Shown here in pieces: positions 1-8,460 of a stretch of 64,000 bases of DNA (position 1 is its first letter; every line of letters starts with the position of its first letter). Origin of the DNA: DASPKT01 sp035626475 (GTDB taxonomy: Bacteria; Pseudomonadota; Alphaproteobacteria; Azospirillales; Azospirillaceae); contig DASPNP010000065.1 of the NCBI GenBank assembly GCA_035626475.1, forward strand, positions 1-64,000, in the 5' to 3' direction. Below the pieces are notes generated by a model that had not been told where the DNA came from, made no database searches, and saw only the letters and a list, made by a program, of their open reading frames with translations. Position numbers and translations under genes: made by a program.

Positions 1-10
1 CCTAGGGGTC

Positions 11-691
11 ATGGATCTGGCTTTCATGCTCGACACGATGCGGCGAATCGCATCAGGCGTGCCGCTGACATTGCAGCTCGCCGCACTCTCGATCGCGGCC
101 GGCATCGCGTTCGCGATGCTGCTGGCGCTCATGCGGGTCTCGGCCCTGAAGCCGCTCGACCTGGCGGCGCGCGGCTATGTCTTCGTGTTCCGCGGCACGC
201 CGCTGCTGGTGCAGATCTTCCTGATCTATTACGGCATGGGCCAGTTCGAGACGATCCGCGAGAGCATGCTCTGGCCGGTGCTGCGCGAGCCCTACTGGTG
301 CGCCATCATCGCGCTGACGCTGAACTCCGCCGCCTATACCGGCGAGATCATCCGCGGCGGCATCCAGGCCGTGCCCTTCGGGCAGGTGGAGGCGGCCAAG
401 GCCTGCGGCATGTCGACCGCCCAGACCTACCGCCGCATCGTCCTGCCCCAAGCCTTCCGCCTGGCGCTGCCGGCCTACGGCAACGAGATAATCCTGATGG
501 TCCAGGCCTCGGCGCTGGCCAGCACCATCACCATCATGGAGCTGACGGGCGCGGCCCGCGCCATCGCGTCCCGCACCTTTCAGCCGGTCGAGGTCTTCGT
601 CATCGCCGGCGCCATCTACCTGGCGCTCAACTTCCTGATCAGCCGGGGCGTGCGCGTGGCCGAGCTGCGGCTGAACCCGGCGCGGCGCTGA
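11..691 (+). CDS. Polar amino-acid ABC transporter permease (HisM/HisQ type)
   Basis: A 226-residue inner-membrane permease of the polar amino-acid uptake ABC family. It forms part of the channel that takes amino acids from a periplasmic binding protein into the cytoplasm, driven by an ATPase subunit. Several hydrophobic segments are visible (about residues 20-42, 88-105, 155-175, 195-212). The typical EAA loop, EAAKACGMSTAQTYRRIVLP, lies at about residues 127-146 and contacts the ATPase. It starts at the window edge, so the partner permease, ATPase and binding protein are probably just upstream and out of view. It is the last gene of its operon, since a palindromic repeat follows. The substrate cannot be told from sequence alone. 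Confidence 0.9.
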   Translation: MDLAFMLDTMRRIASGVPLTLQLAALSIAAGIAFAMLLALMRVSALKPLDLAARGYVFVFRGTPLLVQIFLIYYGMGQFETIRESMLWPVLREPYWCAIIALTLNSAAYTGEIIRGGIQAVPFGQVEAAKACGMSTAQTYRRIVLPQAFRLALPAYGNEIILMVQASALASTITIMELTGAARAIASRTFQPVEVFVIAGAIYLALNFLISRGVRVAELRLNPARR

Positions 692-738
692 GGACAGGTG
701 CCGGAAGCGCCGTGAAGTCGGAGAGGCTGCAAGGTGGT

Positions 739-856
739 GCGTCCTTCGACAGGCTCAGGATGAGGGACGTTGGTTCCAGGCACTCCCGTTCTCGACCCGT
801 GCGAGCTCGGCCGGGAGCAGCTAAATCCCCCTCATGCTGAGCCTGTCGAAGCACGC
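739..856. repeat. Dispersed inverted repeat, family R2 (copy 1)
   Basis: Imperfect palindrome whose outer arms read TTCGACAGGCTCAGGATGAG on the left and the complementary CTCATGCTGAGCCTGTCGAA on the right. A second copy lies at 56245-56353 in the opposite orientation, with shared inner blocks such as CGGGAGTGCCTGG. It fills the gap between the ABC permease gene and the next gene and could act as a bidirectional transcription end. It contains no coding sequence that I can support. Confidence 0.75.
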
Positions 857-907
857 ACAGCATCAAGGTTGCCCCTGATCGACAACTGATACAATCCGTT
901 CAGGCGC

Positions 908-1252
908 TCAGCGCCGGTCCTTGCGGCCGCTTTCCTTGGTCACCCGCAGGGCCACCTGCTCGCCGACGAACTGCAGGCTTTTGGCGGCGGTGGCCGGCAG
1001 GGGGATCTTGTTCTGCATGCAGAAGAAGATCAGGGCGGCGGCGAAGGTCGCCTCCTCGATGATCAGGGTCTGGCGCATGCCGCTGTCGATGTCGATCTGC
1101 AGCACCAGCCGGATCTGGTCCTCGTACTTCTCGGGTGCCGAGCGCACCACGGAGCCCGCCGGCAGCGGGTTGGCCGTCCGCTTGTGGTATTCCACCACCG
1201 CCCGGATGATCTCGTCGTTCGCGAAGATGATGTGGCGGATTTCGGTGGGCAT
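908..1252 (-). CDS. Conserved hypothetical protein (114 aa)
   Basis: Small soluble protein without a signal peptide or membrane segment. The ATG at 1252 is chosen because a longer reading from 1381 would run up to the tRNA gene and adds a low-complexity basic stretch. It starts MPTEIRHIIFANDEIIRAVV and carries an acidic middle plus a hydrophobic helix around FAAALIFFCMQNKIPLP. I recall similar small proteins in other alphaproteobacteria, but no function is known to me. It lies directly downstream of tRNA-Ala on the same strand. The calm codon pattern and absence of a competing frame support a real gene. Confidence 0.6.
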   Translation of the reverse strand: MPTEIRHIIFANDEIIRAVVEYHKRTANPLPAGSVVRSAPEKYEDQIRLVLQIDIDSGMRQTLIIEEATFAAALIFFCMQNKIPLPATAAKSLQFVGEQVALRVTKESGRKDRR

Positions 1253-1399
1253 TCTGCGGCCGGTCGTTATGCGTGGCGCATCATAGGGATGCGGGCTCCC
1301 CGGTTCAATCGATACCGGGGGCGCTACCGGGGCGCGTGCCGGCGCACGCCACCGACCGCCCGAAGGCGGCTTCCCGGTCAATCATGTCGAGAGAGGGAA

Positions 1400-1475
1400 T
1401 GGTGGAGCCGAGGAGGATCGAACTCCCGACCTACGCATTGCGAACGCGTCGCTCTCCCAGCTGAGCTACGGCCCC
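1400..1475 (-). tRNA. tRNA-Ala (anticodon CGC)
   Basis: On the minus strand the sequence folds into a standard 76-nt cloverleaf with an encoded CCA end. Acceptor GGGGCCG pairs with CGGCTCC (one G-U pair), the D arm is GCTC/GAGC, and the T loop is TTCGATC. The anticodon stem ACGCG/TGCGT closes loop TTCGCAA, giving anticodon CGC, which reads the alanine codon GCG. That codon is frequent in this GC-rich genome. Confidence 0.95.
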
Positions 1476-1689
1476 ACACGCGAACGCCCTGGGTATGTGG
1501 CGTCCGAAGTGGGCGGGATAATGGTCATCGCGGCCCTGCCTGTCAAGCCTGTCGGTGAGGGGGCATGCGGGGAGATGCGCGCACCCCGGAAAGATGGCCC
1601 CCCGCCTTGGGCAGCCGGGTGGGCTGGACAGGCGGCGGGGGCCGCATTAGGGTTCGGTCCGCCGTGACAAATGCCGGGAATAGGGCGCC

Positions 1690-1983
1690 ATGGGGCCGAT
1701 CCTCCAGACCATCTTCGAACTGCTGTTCGTGGTGCTCGACATCTACAAGTGGATTCTCATCATCTCGGCGGTGATGAGCTGGCTGATCGCCTTCAACGTG
1801 ATCAACACGCGCAACCAGTTCGTCTACACCGTCTCCGACATGCTGTACCGGCTGACCGAGCCGGTGCTGCGCCCCATCCGCCGGGTGGTGCCGAGCATGG
1901 GCGGGCTGGACATCTCCCCCATCATCGCGCTGCTGCTGATCTTCGCCCTGCAGCGCCTGATCATCAATTTCCAGTTCATCTAG
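1690..1983 (+). CDS. YggT family membrane protein
   Basis: A 97-residue inner-membrane protein with two hydrophobic hairpins (about residues 8-32 and 72-92) separated by the family hallmark region LYRLTEPVLRPIRRVVP. YggT proteins are widespread; roles in osmotic tolerance and membrane protein homeostasis have been suggested, but the molecular function is unsettled. The next gene (DUF167) starts 4 nt after its stop, a pairing seen in many proteobacteria, so the two are very likely co-transcribed together with folD. Confidence 0.9.
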   Translation: MGPILQTIFELLFVVLDIYKWILIISAVMSWLIAFNVINTRNQFVYTVSDMLYRLTEPVLRPIRRVVPSMGGLDISPIIALLLIFALQRLIINFQFI

Positions 1984-1987
1984 GCCC

Positions 1988-2323
1988 GTGCGCCCGCCGG
2001 TGGAGGCGGCCCCAGGCGGCGTGCGCGTGACCTTGCGCGTGACGCCCCGGGCCTCGCGCGCCGCCGCCACCGGCCTGATGGAGCTGCCCGACGGCCGCAC
2101 GGCGGTGAAGCTCGCCGTCACCGCCGTGCCGGAGAACGGCAAGGCCAACGAGGCGGTGGTCGCGCTGTTGTCCAAGGCATGGCGCGTGCCGAAGGGCAGC
2201 ATTGAGATCGTCAGCGGTTCCACCGACCGCTCCAAAATCGTACATGTGGCCGGCGACGGCGCAGCGCTGTTGCAACGGATCGGGGACTGGGCGCGGGCCC
2301 TGCCCGGCGCCACGGACAGCTGA
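1988..2323 (+). CDS. DUF167 (YggU-type) protein
   Basis: A 111-residue small alpha/beta protein of the DUF167 family. The recognisable core is VRVTLRVTPRASR followed by VKLAVTAVPENGKANEAVV and the later GSTDRSKIVHV. The start is GTG, 4 nt after the yggT stop. The cellular role of the family is unknown. The gene sits between yggT and folD (12 nt before folD), suggesting a three-gene transcript. Confidence 0.9.
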   Translation: MRPPVEAAPGGVRVTLRVTPRASRAAATGLMELPDGRTAVKLAVTAVPENGKANEAVVALLSKAWRVPKGSIEIVSGSTDRSKIVHVAGDGAALLQRIGDWARALPGATDS

Positions 2324-2335
2324 GGAAGGCGACCC

Positions 2336-3250
2336 ATGTCGGAAGCACGCATCATCGACGGCAAGGCTTATGCGGCGGCCCTGCGCGAGCGCATCGCTGG
2401 CGCCGTGGCGACGCTGAAAGGCCAGGACCTCGTGCCCGGCCTGGCGGTGGTGCTGGTCGGCGAGGACCCGGCCAGCCAGGTCTATGTCCGCAACAAGGGC
2501 GAGCAGACGCTCGCCGCCGGCATGCACTCCGTCACCCACCGCCTCGATGTCTCCACCTCCGAATCGGAGCTGCTGGCGCTGGTCGACACTCTCAACCGCG
2601 ATCCCGCCATCCACGGCATTCTGGTGCAGCTGCCGCTGCCCCGGCACATCGACAGCACCAAGGTGCTGGCCGCCATCGACCCGGACAAGGACGTGGACGG
2701 CTTCCATGTGGTGAATGCCGGCCGTCTCGCCGTCGGGCTGCCGGGGCTGGTGCCCTGCACGCCGCTGGGCTGCATGATGCTGCTGCGCGACGTGCTGGGC
2801 GCCGACGGCCTGCGCGGCAAGTCGGCGGTGGTGGTCGGCCGCTCCAACATCGTCGGCAAGCCCATGGCGCAGCTGCTGCTCCAGGCCGACTGCACCGTTA
2901 CCGTCGCCCATTCCCGCACCCGCAACCTGCAGGCCGTCTGCCGCTCCGCCGACATACTGGTCGCCGCCGTCGGCCAGCCCGAGATGGTGCGCGCCGACTG
3001 GATCCGCGAGGGTGCCGTCATCATCGACGTCGGCATGAACCGTGTTCCCGCCCGTGACGCGGCGGCGGCCGCGGCCGGCAAGACCCGGCTCTGCGGCGAC
3101 GTGCTGTACGAGGAGGCGATGGGCGTCGCCGCCGCCGTTACCCCGGTGCCGGGCGGCGTCGGCCCCATGACCATCGCCTGCCTGCTGCTGAACACGCTCA
3201 CCGCCGCCTGCAAGAGCCGCGGCATCGCGGTGCCGGCCGGGGTGGTGTGA
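2336..3250 (+). CDS. folD: Bifunctional methylenetetrahydrofolate dehydrogenase / methenyltetrahydrofolate cyclohydrolase
   Basis: A 304-residue cytoplasmic enzyme of one-carbon metabolism that interconverts 5,10-methylene-, 5,10-methenyl- and 10-formyl-tetrahydrofolate using NADP. The catalytic Tyr50 and Lys54 lie in QVYVRNKGEQ. The substrate-site motif HGILVQLPLP is at about 97-106. The nucleotide-binding signature VVVGRSNIVGKPMAQLL is at about 165-181, and the C-terminal PVPGGVGPMTIACLL is intact. The length is usual for the family. A GGAAGG-like ribosome-binding site precedes the ATG. A palindromic repeat follows and probably ends the transcript. Confidence 0.97.
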   Translation: MSEARIIDGKAYAAALRERIAGAVATLKGQDLVPGLAVVLVGEDPASQVYVRNKGEQTLAAGMHSVTHRLDVSTSESELLALVDTLNRDPAIHGILVQLPLPRHIDSTKVLAAIDPDKDVDGFHVVNAGRLAVGLPGLVPCTPLGCMMLLRDVLGADGLRGKSAVVVGRSNIVGKPMAQLLLQADCTVTVAHSRTRNLQAVCRSADILVAAVGQPEMVRADWIREGAVIIDVGMNRVPARDAAAAAAGKTRLCGDVLYEEAMGVAAAVTPVPGGVGPMTIACLLLNTLTAACKSRGIAVPAGVV

Positions 3251-3282
3251 GGCCGGGGCTTCAGCGCCACCGCTCTTCACTG

Positions 3283-3451
3283 CCGTCATCCCCGCGGAGG
3301 CGGGGACCCAGGTATTCCCTTTGCGCCGGAGCATCGAGGAAATGGTGCAAGGCCGCCTTTTGCGCCATTCTGACCAGCGGCTGTAGCACGCTCATTACCT
3401 GGGTCCCCGCCTAGGCGCTGCGCGCCAGCTTCGCAAACGCGGGGATGACGG
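3283..3451. repeat. Dispersed inverted repeat, family R3 (copy 1)
   Basis: Long imperfect palindrome with outer arms CCGTCATCCCCGCGG... and ...CGCGGGGATGACGG and inner blocks GGGGACCCAGGTA / TACCTGGGTCCCC. It accounts for most of the roughly 320-nt gap between folD and the NnrU-type gene. A second copy in opposite orientation is at 8946-9085. No gene is supported inside it. Confidence 0.8.
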
Positions 3452-3574
3452 GTATTGATGGCTTGGACGGCTGTGAAGCCTTCCGCACCATTCCACCCCC
3501 CACCTTCCGCGTGGCCGGCGCTTACGCTACGCTTCCCCATCGGCGCCGCTGCGTGCGCCCAGCGGGAGCACCGC

Positions 3575-4279
3575 ATGACCGGGACCATCTTCGACGTGGC
3601 GCTGGCGGCGGCCTTCCTGCTGGCGACGCATTTCGGCATCTCCAGCACCGGCCTGCGCGACTCGATCCTCGGCAAGCTGGGGGAACAGCCCTATCGCGGC
3701 CTCTACTCGCTGATCGCCTTCGCCGCCTTCGCCTGGCTGATCCTGGCCTGGCGCGACGCGCCCTACCTGCCGCTGTGGGAGCGGGCGGCGTGGCAGTACT
3801 GGGTGCCCATCGCCGTGATGCCGCTGGCGCTGCTGTTCGTCGTGGGCGGGCTCACCGTGCGCAACCCCAGTGCGGTCGGGCAGGAGAAGGCGCTGCACTC
3901 GGCCGAACCGGCGCAGGGGCTGCTGCGGGTGACGCGCAACCCGTTCCTCTGGGGCGTGGGCCTCTGGGCCCTGGCGCACATGGTGCCGAACGGCGATGTG
4001 GCCAGCCTCCTGTTCTTCGGCGCTCTGGCCGTGCTGGCCCTGCTGGGCTCGGTGCTGATCGACCGCAAGAACCGCGCCCGGCGAGGCCTGGACTGGGAGC
4101 GCTACGAAGAGGTGACCGGCAACGTCCCCTTCGCCGCCATCGTCCAGGGCAAGCAGTCGCTCGCCCGCGCGGCCGCCGAGTTCGGCACCTGGCGGCTGGT
4201 GGTGACGGTGGTGCTCTACGGGGCCCTGCAGCACCTGCACCCCTGGTTCGCCGGCGTGCCGGCGATCCCGGCGGGGTGA
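3575..4279 (+). CDS. NnrU family integral membrane protein
   Basis: A 234-residue protein with about six hydrophobic segments, beginning MTGTIFDVALAAAFLLATHF. The family signature region VTRNPFLWGVGLWALAHM lies at about residues 112-129, followed by an acidic WERYEEVTGNVPFAA stretch. NnrU proteins were first noted near denitrification genes and are related to the heme-containing zeta-carotene isomerase Z-ISO; the histidines in ATHF and LAHM fit a metal or heme role. No denitrification genes are nearby, so its job here is open. The ATG at 3575 is preferred because GGGAG lies 7 nt upstream and the upstream extension is not membrane-like. Confidence 0.85.
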   Translation: MTGTIFDVALAAAFLLATHFGISSTGLRDSILGKLGEQPYRGLYSLIAFAAFAWLILAWRDAPYLPLWERAAWQYWVPIAVMPLALLFVVGGLTVRNPSAVGQEKALHSAEPAQGLLRVTRNPFLWGVGLWALAHMVPNGDVASLLFFGALAVLALLGSVLIDRKNRARRGLDWERYEEVTGNVPFAAIVQGKQSLARAAAEFGTWRLVVTVVLYGALQHLHPWFAGVPAIPAG

Positions 4280-4287
4280 AGTGATCT

Positions 4288-4468
4288 ATCCCTCGCCCCT
4301 TGCGGGAGAGGGATGGGCCCCGCCGCGAAGCGGTGGGAGGGTGAGGGGTCGGCGGGCGAAGCCCGGCGCAACTCATGCACAAGCCGCCGGAAAGCCGCTT
4401 TGCGGCACCCCTCATCCCCCCCATTGCTTTCGCAATGGGTCCCTCCTTCTCCCGCGAGGGGAGAAGGA
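4288..4468. repeat. Dispersed palindromic element, family R4 (variant copy)
   Basis: About 180 bp of nested inverted repeats: a left part with TCCCTCGCCCC / GAGAGGGATGGGC and GGTGAGGGGTCGGCGGGC, and a right part with CACCCCTCATC and CCTTCTCCCGCGAGGGG. The architecture matches the larger elements at 15571-15766 and 34456-34652, but the core differs. It lies between the convergent NnrU-type and asd genes. Confidence 0.6.
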
Positions 4469-4477
4469 GCATGGCCG

Positions 4478-5485
4478 TCACACCAGCAGCTCGGCGATCT
4501 GCACCGCGTTCAGCGCGGCGCCCTTCAGCAGCTGGTCGCCGGCGACGAACAGGCAGAAGCTGCGGCCCGTGGGATCGCTGAGGTCGGCGCGGATGCGGCC
4601 GGCCAGGATGTCGTCGGCGCCGGACGCGTCCTTCGGCATGGGGAAGTAGTTGGCGGCGCGGTCGTCCACCAGCTTCACGCCGGGCGCATCCTTCAGGAGA
4701 GCCGTGACCTCCTCCGGCGTGATCGGCCGCTCGCACTCCACGGTCAGCGCCTCGGAATGGGCGCGCAGCACCGGCACGCGGACGCAGGTGGCGGAGATGC
4801 GGATGTCCGGATCGCCGAAGATCTTCTTGGTCTCCTTCACCATCTTCATCTCCTCCTCATTGTAGCCGTGGTCCGGGTCGACCGCGGCGTTGTGGCTGAA
4901 GAGGTTGAAGGCGTAAGGGTGCGGCAGGACACTGTTCTGGTAGGGCTTGCCGTCCAGATAGGCGCGGGTGGACTCCTCCAGCTCCTCCATGGCCGCCGCG
5001 CCGGCGCCCGAGGCCGCCTGGTAGGTGGCGGCGATGAAGCGCGTGATGCGGTTGCGCTTGTGGATCGGCCAGAGCGGCGTGATGGCGATGATGGTGGAGC
5101 AGTTCGGGTTGGCGATGATGCCCTTGTGGGCGCGCGCCGCCTCCGGGTTGATCTCCGGCACCACCAGCGGCACGTCGGGGTCCATGCGGAAGGCGGAGGA
5201 ATTGTCGATGACCACGGCGCCGGCCTTGGCGGCGATCGGCCCGAACTTCTTCGAGATGGACCCGCCGGCCGAGAAGAAGGCGATGTCGACGCCCTGGAAG
5301 CTGTCCTCGGTCAGCGCCTCCACGGTCGTCTCCTGGCCTTTGAAGGTCATGGTCTTGCCGGCCGAACGCGGCGAGGCCAGGAGGCGAAGGGAGGACAGGG
5401 GGAAGTTGCGCTGCTCCAGGCACTTCAGCAGCTCCACCCCCACGGCGCCGGTGGCACCGACCACCGCAACGACGGGCGCGGGCAT
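4478..5485 (-). CDS. asd: Aspartate-semialdehyde dehydrogenase
   Basis: A 335-residue cytoplasmic NADP-dependent enzyme making L-aspartate 4-semialdehyde from aspartyl phosphate, the branch point to lysine/diaminopimelate, threonine and methionine. The N-terminal Rossmann motif VVGATGAVGVELL (8-20) and the catalytic Cys129 in ANPNCSTI are intact. The active-site His lies in RVPVLRAHSEAL at about residue 243. The length is typical. It is a single-gene unit: a palindromic repeat lies downstream, and an upstream gap of about 230 nt separates it from ubiB. Confidence 0.96.
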   Translation of the reverse strand: MPAPVVAVVGATGAVGVELLKCLEQRNFPLSSLRLLASPRSAGKTMTFKGQETTVEALTEDSFQGVDIAFFSAGGSISKKFGPIAAKAGAVVIDNSSAFRMDPDVPLVVPEINPEAARAHKGIIANPNCSTIIAITPLWPIHKRNRITRFIAATYQAASGAGAAAMEELEESTRAYLDGKPYQNSVLPHPYAFNLFSHNAAVDPDHGYNEEEMKMVKETKKIFGDPDIRISATCVRVPVLRAHSEALTVECERPITPEEVTALLKDAPGVKLVDDRAANYFPMPKDASGADDILAGRIRADLSDPTGRSFCLFVAGDQLLKGAALNAVQIAELLV

Positions 5486-5618
5486 CGAGGACTCCTATCG
5501 GTAATTCCGTTACCCCAAGACGGGGCCGGCATCCTCGTTTGTTGCGGTGCGGCGCGTCAATACTTTGAAAGTTGGGGGTGGGGTGCGCGGGAAGCGGGGC
5601 AGGGGGTGGGCGCGATTT

Positions 5619-5700
5619 GTAGGTCGCATAGAGCCGGAGGCGTAATGCGACACTGCAAGGCCGGGGTATGTCGCATTGCGCTGCGCTCCATGCGACCTAC
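5619..5700. repeat. Dispersed palindromic repeat, family R1 (copy 1)
   Basis: An 82-bp hairpin-forming element bounded by GTAGGTCGCAT and its complement ATGCGACCTAC, with a second nested pair TAATGCGAC / GTCGCATTGCG. Two further copies are at 42125-42208 and 46263-46342. It lies 14 bp downstream of the ubiB stop codon and could end that transcript. Confidence 0.85.
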
Positions 5701-5714
5701 GGAGGGAGGGAAGA

Positions 5715-7265
5715 TCAGCCCGCCGCCGCCACGATGCCCAGCGCCAGGGTCAGCAGCACCACCACGGTCCAGAGCGGGCGCAGCTGGCGGTCGAGGCGGC
5801 GGTCCTGCAGGGCGGTCAGCTGCAGGATGCTCTGCGGGTGGATGGGCAGGCCGCCATTGGCGATCAGGGCGGCGGAGCGCTCGGCGTCGCGCAGCAGGTC
5901 GGGCAGGCGGGCGACGGTGGCGCCGATGGCCTCGGCGGCGTTGGCCAGCCGCGCCTCCGGCCCGCGGTTCTCGATCATCCACTGCTCGATCAGCGGCCGC
6001 GCCAGCTCCCACATGTTGATGGCGGGGTTCAGCGTGCGGCCCACGCCCTCGGCCGTGAGCATGCTCTTCTGCAGCAGCAGCAGCTGCGGCTGCGTCTCCA
6101 TCTGGAAGCGCTCGGTCACGGCGAAGAGCTGGGCCAGCAGCCGGCCGACAGAGATTTCGTGCAGCGGCTTGTTGTGCACCTGCTCGCCGATGGCGCGGCA
6201 GGCCTGCATGAAGCGGTCGCGGTCCTGGTTCGCCGGCACGTAGCCCGCGTCGAAATGCACGTCGGCGACCAGCCGGTAGTTCCGGTTCAGGAAGCCCAGC
6301 AGCATGTCGGCGAGGTAGAGCCGGGTCTGGCGGTCCAGCCGGCCCATGATCCCGAAATCCACCGCCGTCAGCACGCCCTCGGTGTTCACGAAGCAGTTGC
6401 CGGGATGCATGTCGGCATGGAAGAAGCCGTCGCGGAACACCTGGTTGAAGAAGGCGGTCGCCGCCTGGCGCAGGATCTCGTCCGGGTCCCAGCCGGCGGC
6501 GCGGATGTTCGGCACGTCGTCCACCGGGATGCCGCGCACCCGGGCGATGGTCATGACGCGCTGGCTGGTGCGGTCCCAGTCGATGCCCGGCACGTTGAAG
6601 CCGGGGTCCCCGCGGAAATTCTCCGCCAGCTCCGACGCGGCGGAGGCCTCCATGCGGAGGTCCATCTCCAGGGTCACCATGTCGGCGAAGGTGTCGACCA
6701 CCGCCACCGGCTTCAGCCGCTTCAGGCGCGGCTGCACCCGCAGCGCCAGGTCGGCCAGCCAGTACATCAGGTCGATGTCGCGGCGGAAGGCGGCCTCGAT
6801 GCCTGGGCGCAGCACCTTCACCGCCACCTCGCGGCCATCGGGCGTGGTGGCGAAATGTACCTGGGCGATGGAGGCGGCGGCGACCGCCTGGTCCTCGAAG
6901 GTCAGGTAGAGCGCCGCGACCGGCGCGCCCAACTCCGCCTCGATGATGGCGCGGGCCTGGGTGCCGGGGAAGGGCGGCAGCCGGTCGCGCAGCAGCGCCA
7001 GGTCGGCCGCCACCGCGTCGCCCACCAGGTCGGAGCGGGTCGAGAGCGCCTGGCCCAGCTTGATGAAGCTCGGCCCCAGCTCCTGCAGCGCCAGCGCCAG
7101 CCGCTGGCCGGGGCGGCCGGGGGCGCGGCGGTTGTTCAGCCGCTGCAGCACCCAGGTCAGCCCGGGCGCCACGTCGCCGATCTCGTCGGTCAGCAGCGCC
7201 CCGTGGCGGCCCAGCGTCCGCAGGATGGTAACCAGCCGGGACAGGTTGCGCAGGGTTCGGATCAT
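5715..7265 (-). CDS. ubiB: UbiB family atypical kinase (ubiquinone biosynthesis)
   Basis: A 516-residue ABC1/UbiB-family protein needed for ubiquinone synthesis, with weak ATPase activity and a membrane-facing role rather than a catalysed ring step. Family signatures are present: the KxGQ motif in GPSFIKLGQALSTRSD (about 67-82), the alanine-rich loop replacing the P-loop (AAASIAQVH, about 129-137), the invariant Lys in VAVKVLRPG, the catalytic-loop-like HADMHPGNCF and the metal-binding VDFGIMG. Two C-terminal hydrophobic stretches (about 490-515) give the expected membrane anchor. It lies about 220 nt downstream of ubiE on the same strand, the usual alphaproteobacterial order. Confidence 0.94.
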   Translation of the reverse strand: MIRTLRNLSRLVTILRTLGRHGALLTDEIGDVAPGLTWVLQRLNNRRAPGRPGQRLALALQELGPSFIKLGQALSTRSDLVGDAVAADLALLRDRLPPFPGTQARAIIEAELGAPVAALYLTFEDQAVAAASIAQVHFATTPDGREVAVKVLRPGIEAAFRRDIDLMYWLADLALRVQPRLKRLKPVAVVDTFADMVTLEMDLRMEASAASELAENFRGDPGFNVPGIDWDRTSQRVMTIARVRGIPVDDVPNIRAAGWDPDEILRQAATAFFNQVFRDGFFHADMHPGNCFVNTEGVLTAVDFGIMGRLDRQTRLYLADMLLGFLNRNYRLVADVHFDAGYVPANQDRDRFMQACRAIGEQVHNKPLHEISVGRLLAQLFAVTERFQMETQPQLLLLQKSMLTAEGVGRTLNPAINMWELARPLIEQWMIENRGPEARLANAAEAIGATVARLPDLLRDAERSAALIANGGLPIHPQSILQLTALQDRRLDRQLRPLWTVVVLLTLALGIVAAAG

Positions 7266-7284
7266 GAACAGGCTCGGCGTCGGA

Positions 7285-7435
7285 CTTCCCCTCCCCCAGG
7301 GGGGGAGGGTGGCCCGAAGGGCCGGGAGAGGGGGTAAGAGGGTTCAGAACCGGGCGCCCGTCCTCGACGGCGGATGACTGCTCCGCGATCCCGTACCCCC
7401 TCTCCCTGTCCCTCCCCCCCTGGGGGAGGGGACGG
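7285..7435. repeat. Palindromic repeat between ubiE and ubiB
   Basis: Region bounded by CTTCCCCTCCCCCAGGGG and the complementary CCCCTGGGGGAGGGGAC, with inner GGGAGAGGGGGTA / TACCCCCTCTCCC. It resembles the R4 architecture but has its own arm sequence. It lies inside the ubiE-ubiB unit and may reduce readthrough into ubiB. Confidence 0.55.
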
Positions 7436-7485
7436 CAGTTCGAGCCCGCACGGAGGAACGTCAAACAGGAGCACCGAGGCGCGCA

Positions 7486-8247
7486 TCAGACCCGCCAGGC
7501 CGAGTGGATGGCGGCGATGCCGCCGCTGAGGTTGCGGTAGCGCGGCCGGTGGAAGCCCGCCGCCGTCAAACGCTGGCAGAGCGCCTGCTGGTCCGGGAAC
7601 TTGCGGATGCTCTCCACGAGGTACTGGTAGCTCTCCGCGTCGCCCGCCACCGCCTGGCCCAGGCGCGGCAGGACGGAGAAGGAATAGCGGTCGTACATCT
7701 CCGCCAGCACCGGGATGGAGACGCGGCTGAACTCCAGGCAGAAGAAGCGCCCGCCCGGCTTCAGCACCCGCCGCGCCTCGGCCAGCGCCTTGTCGATGCG
7801 GGTCACGTTGCGCAGACCGAAGGCGATGGTGTAGGCGTCCATCGAGCGCGAGGGGAAGGGCAGATCCTCGGCATTGCCGACCGACCAGTCGATGCCGGTC
7901 AGCACGTTGCGGTCGATGGCCCGGTCGCGGCCGACCCGCACCATCGCCTCGGTCAGGTCGCAGACCGTGACATGCGCGCCCGGCGCCCGCTCCTTCAGGC
8001 GGAAGGCGATGTCGCCGGTGCCGCCGGCCACGTCCAGCAGCGCCTCGCCCGGGCGGGGCGCCACCAGGTCGGCGAATGTGTTCTTCCAGAGCCGGTGGAT
8101 GCCGCCGGACATCAAATCGTTCATCACGTCGTAGCTGGACGCGACGCTGGAGAAGACGCCCCGCACCAGCGGCGTCTTCTGCTCAGGATCGACCTCGCGG
8201 AAGCCGAAGAAGCGGGATTCCGGGCCCGTGCCCCGTTGCTCTGCCAT
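7486..8247 (-). CDS. ubiE: Ubiquinone/menaquinone C-methyltransferase
   Basis: A 253-residue SAM-dependent class I methyltransferase that methylates the benzoquinol ring in ubiquinone synthesis (and demethylmenaquinol where present). Visible features are VFSSVASSYDVMNDLMSGG near the N-terminus, the SAM-binding LLDVAGGTGDIAFRLKE, and the family motifs FGLRNVTRIDKAL and FFCLEFSRV. The ATG at 8247 gives the family's usual length; a start 19 codons upstream (8304) would add an unsupported arginine/proline-rich leader. It is first in the ubiE-ubiB unit. Confidence 0.95.
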   Translation of the reverse strand: MAEQRGTGPESRFFGFREVDPEQKTPLVRGVFSSVASSYDVMNDLMSGGIHRLWKNTFADLVAPRPGEALLDVAGGTGDIAFRLKERAPGAHVTVCDLTEAMVRVGRDRAIDRNVLTGIDWSVGNAEDLPFPSRSMDAYTIAFGLRNVTRIDKALAEARRVLKPGGRFFCLEFSRVSIPVLAEMYDRYSFSVLPRLGQAVAGDAESYQYLVESIRKFPDQQALCQRLTAAGFHRPRYRNLSGGIAAIHSAWRV

Positions 8248-8460
8248 GGCCGCACCATAGGGCGGAGGACGGGCCAGGGGCAAGCGGGCGCGGCAATCCG
8301 CCATGGGCCCGGGCGCCGAAGGAAAACCGCGCCGGCAGCAAGGGAAAAACTGGTTACCGAATGCTGACGCGACGTAACGGTGTGTTTACTTGACCCCCTG
8401 GCGCGCCGCTGGCAAGTCCTCGGACCAGCGGGAAACCATCCTTTCCATGAGGGTGCGATC

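Noticed and set aside
1273..1464. Open frame on the plus strand running through the tRNA-Ala(CGC) antisense sequence (ends in RRIELPTYALRTRRSPS)
   Set aside because: This is the well-known spurious protein produced by reading a tRNA gene in reverse; the cloverleaf explains the sequence.
4313..6019. Long plus-strand frame across asd and its flanks
   Set aside because: Overlaps the conserved asd gene antisense and crosses two palindromic repeats; low-complexity composition.
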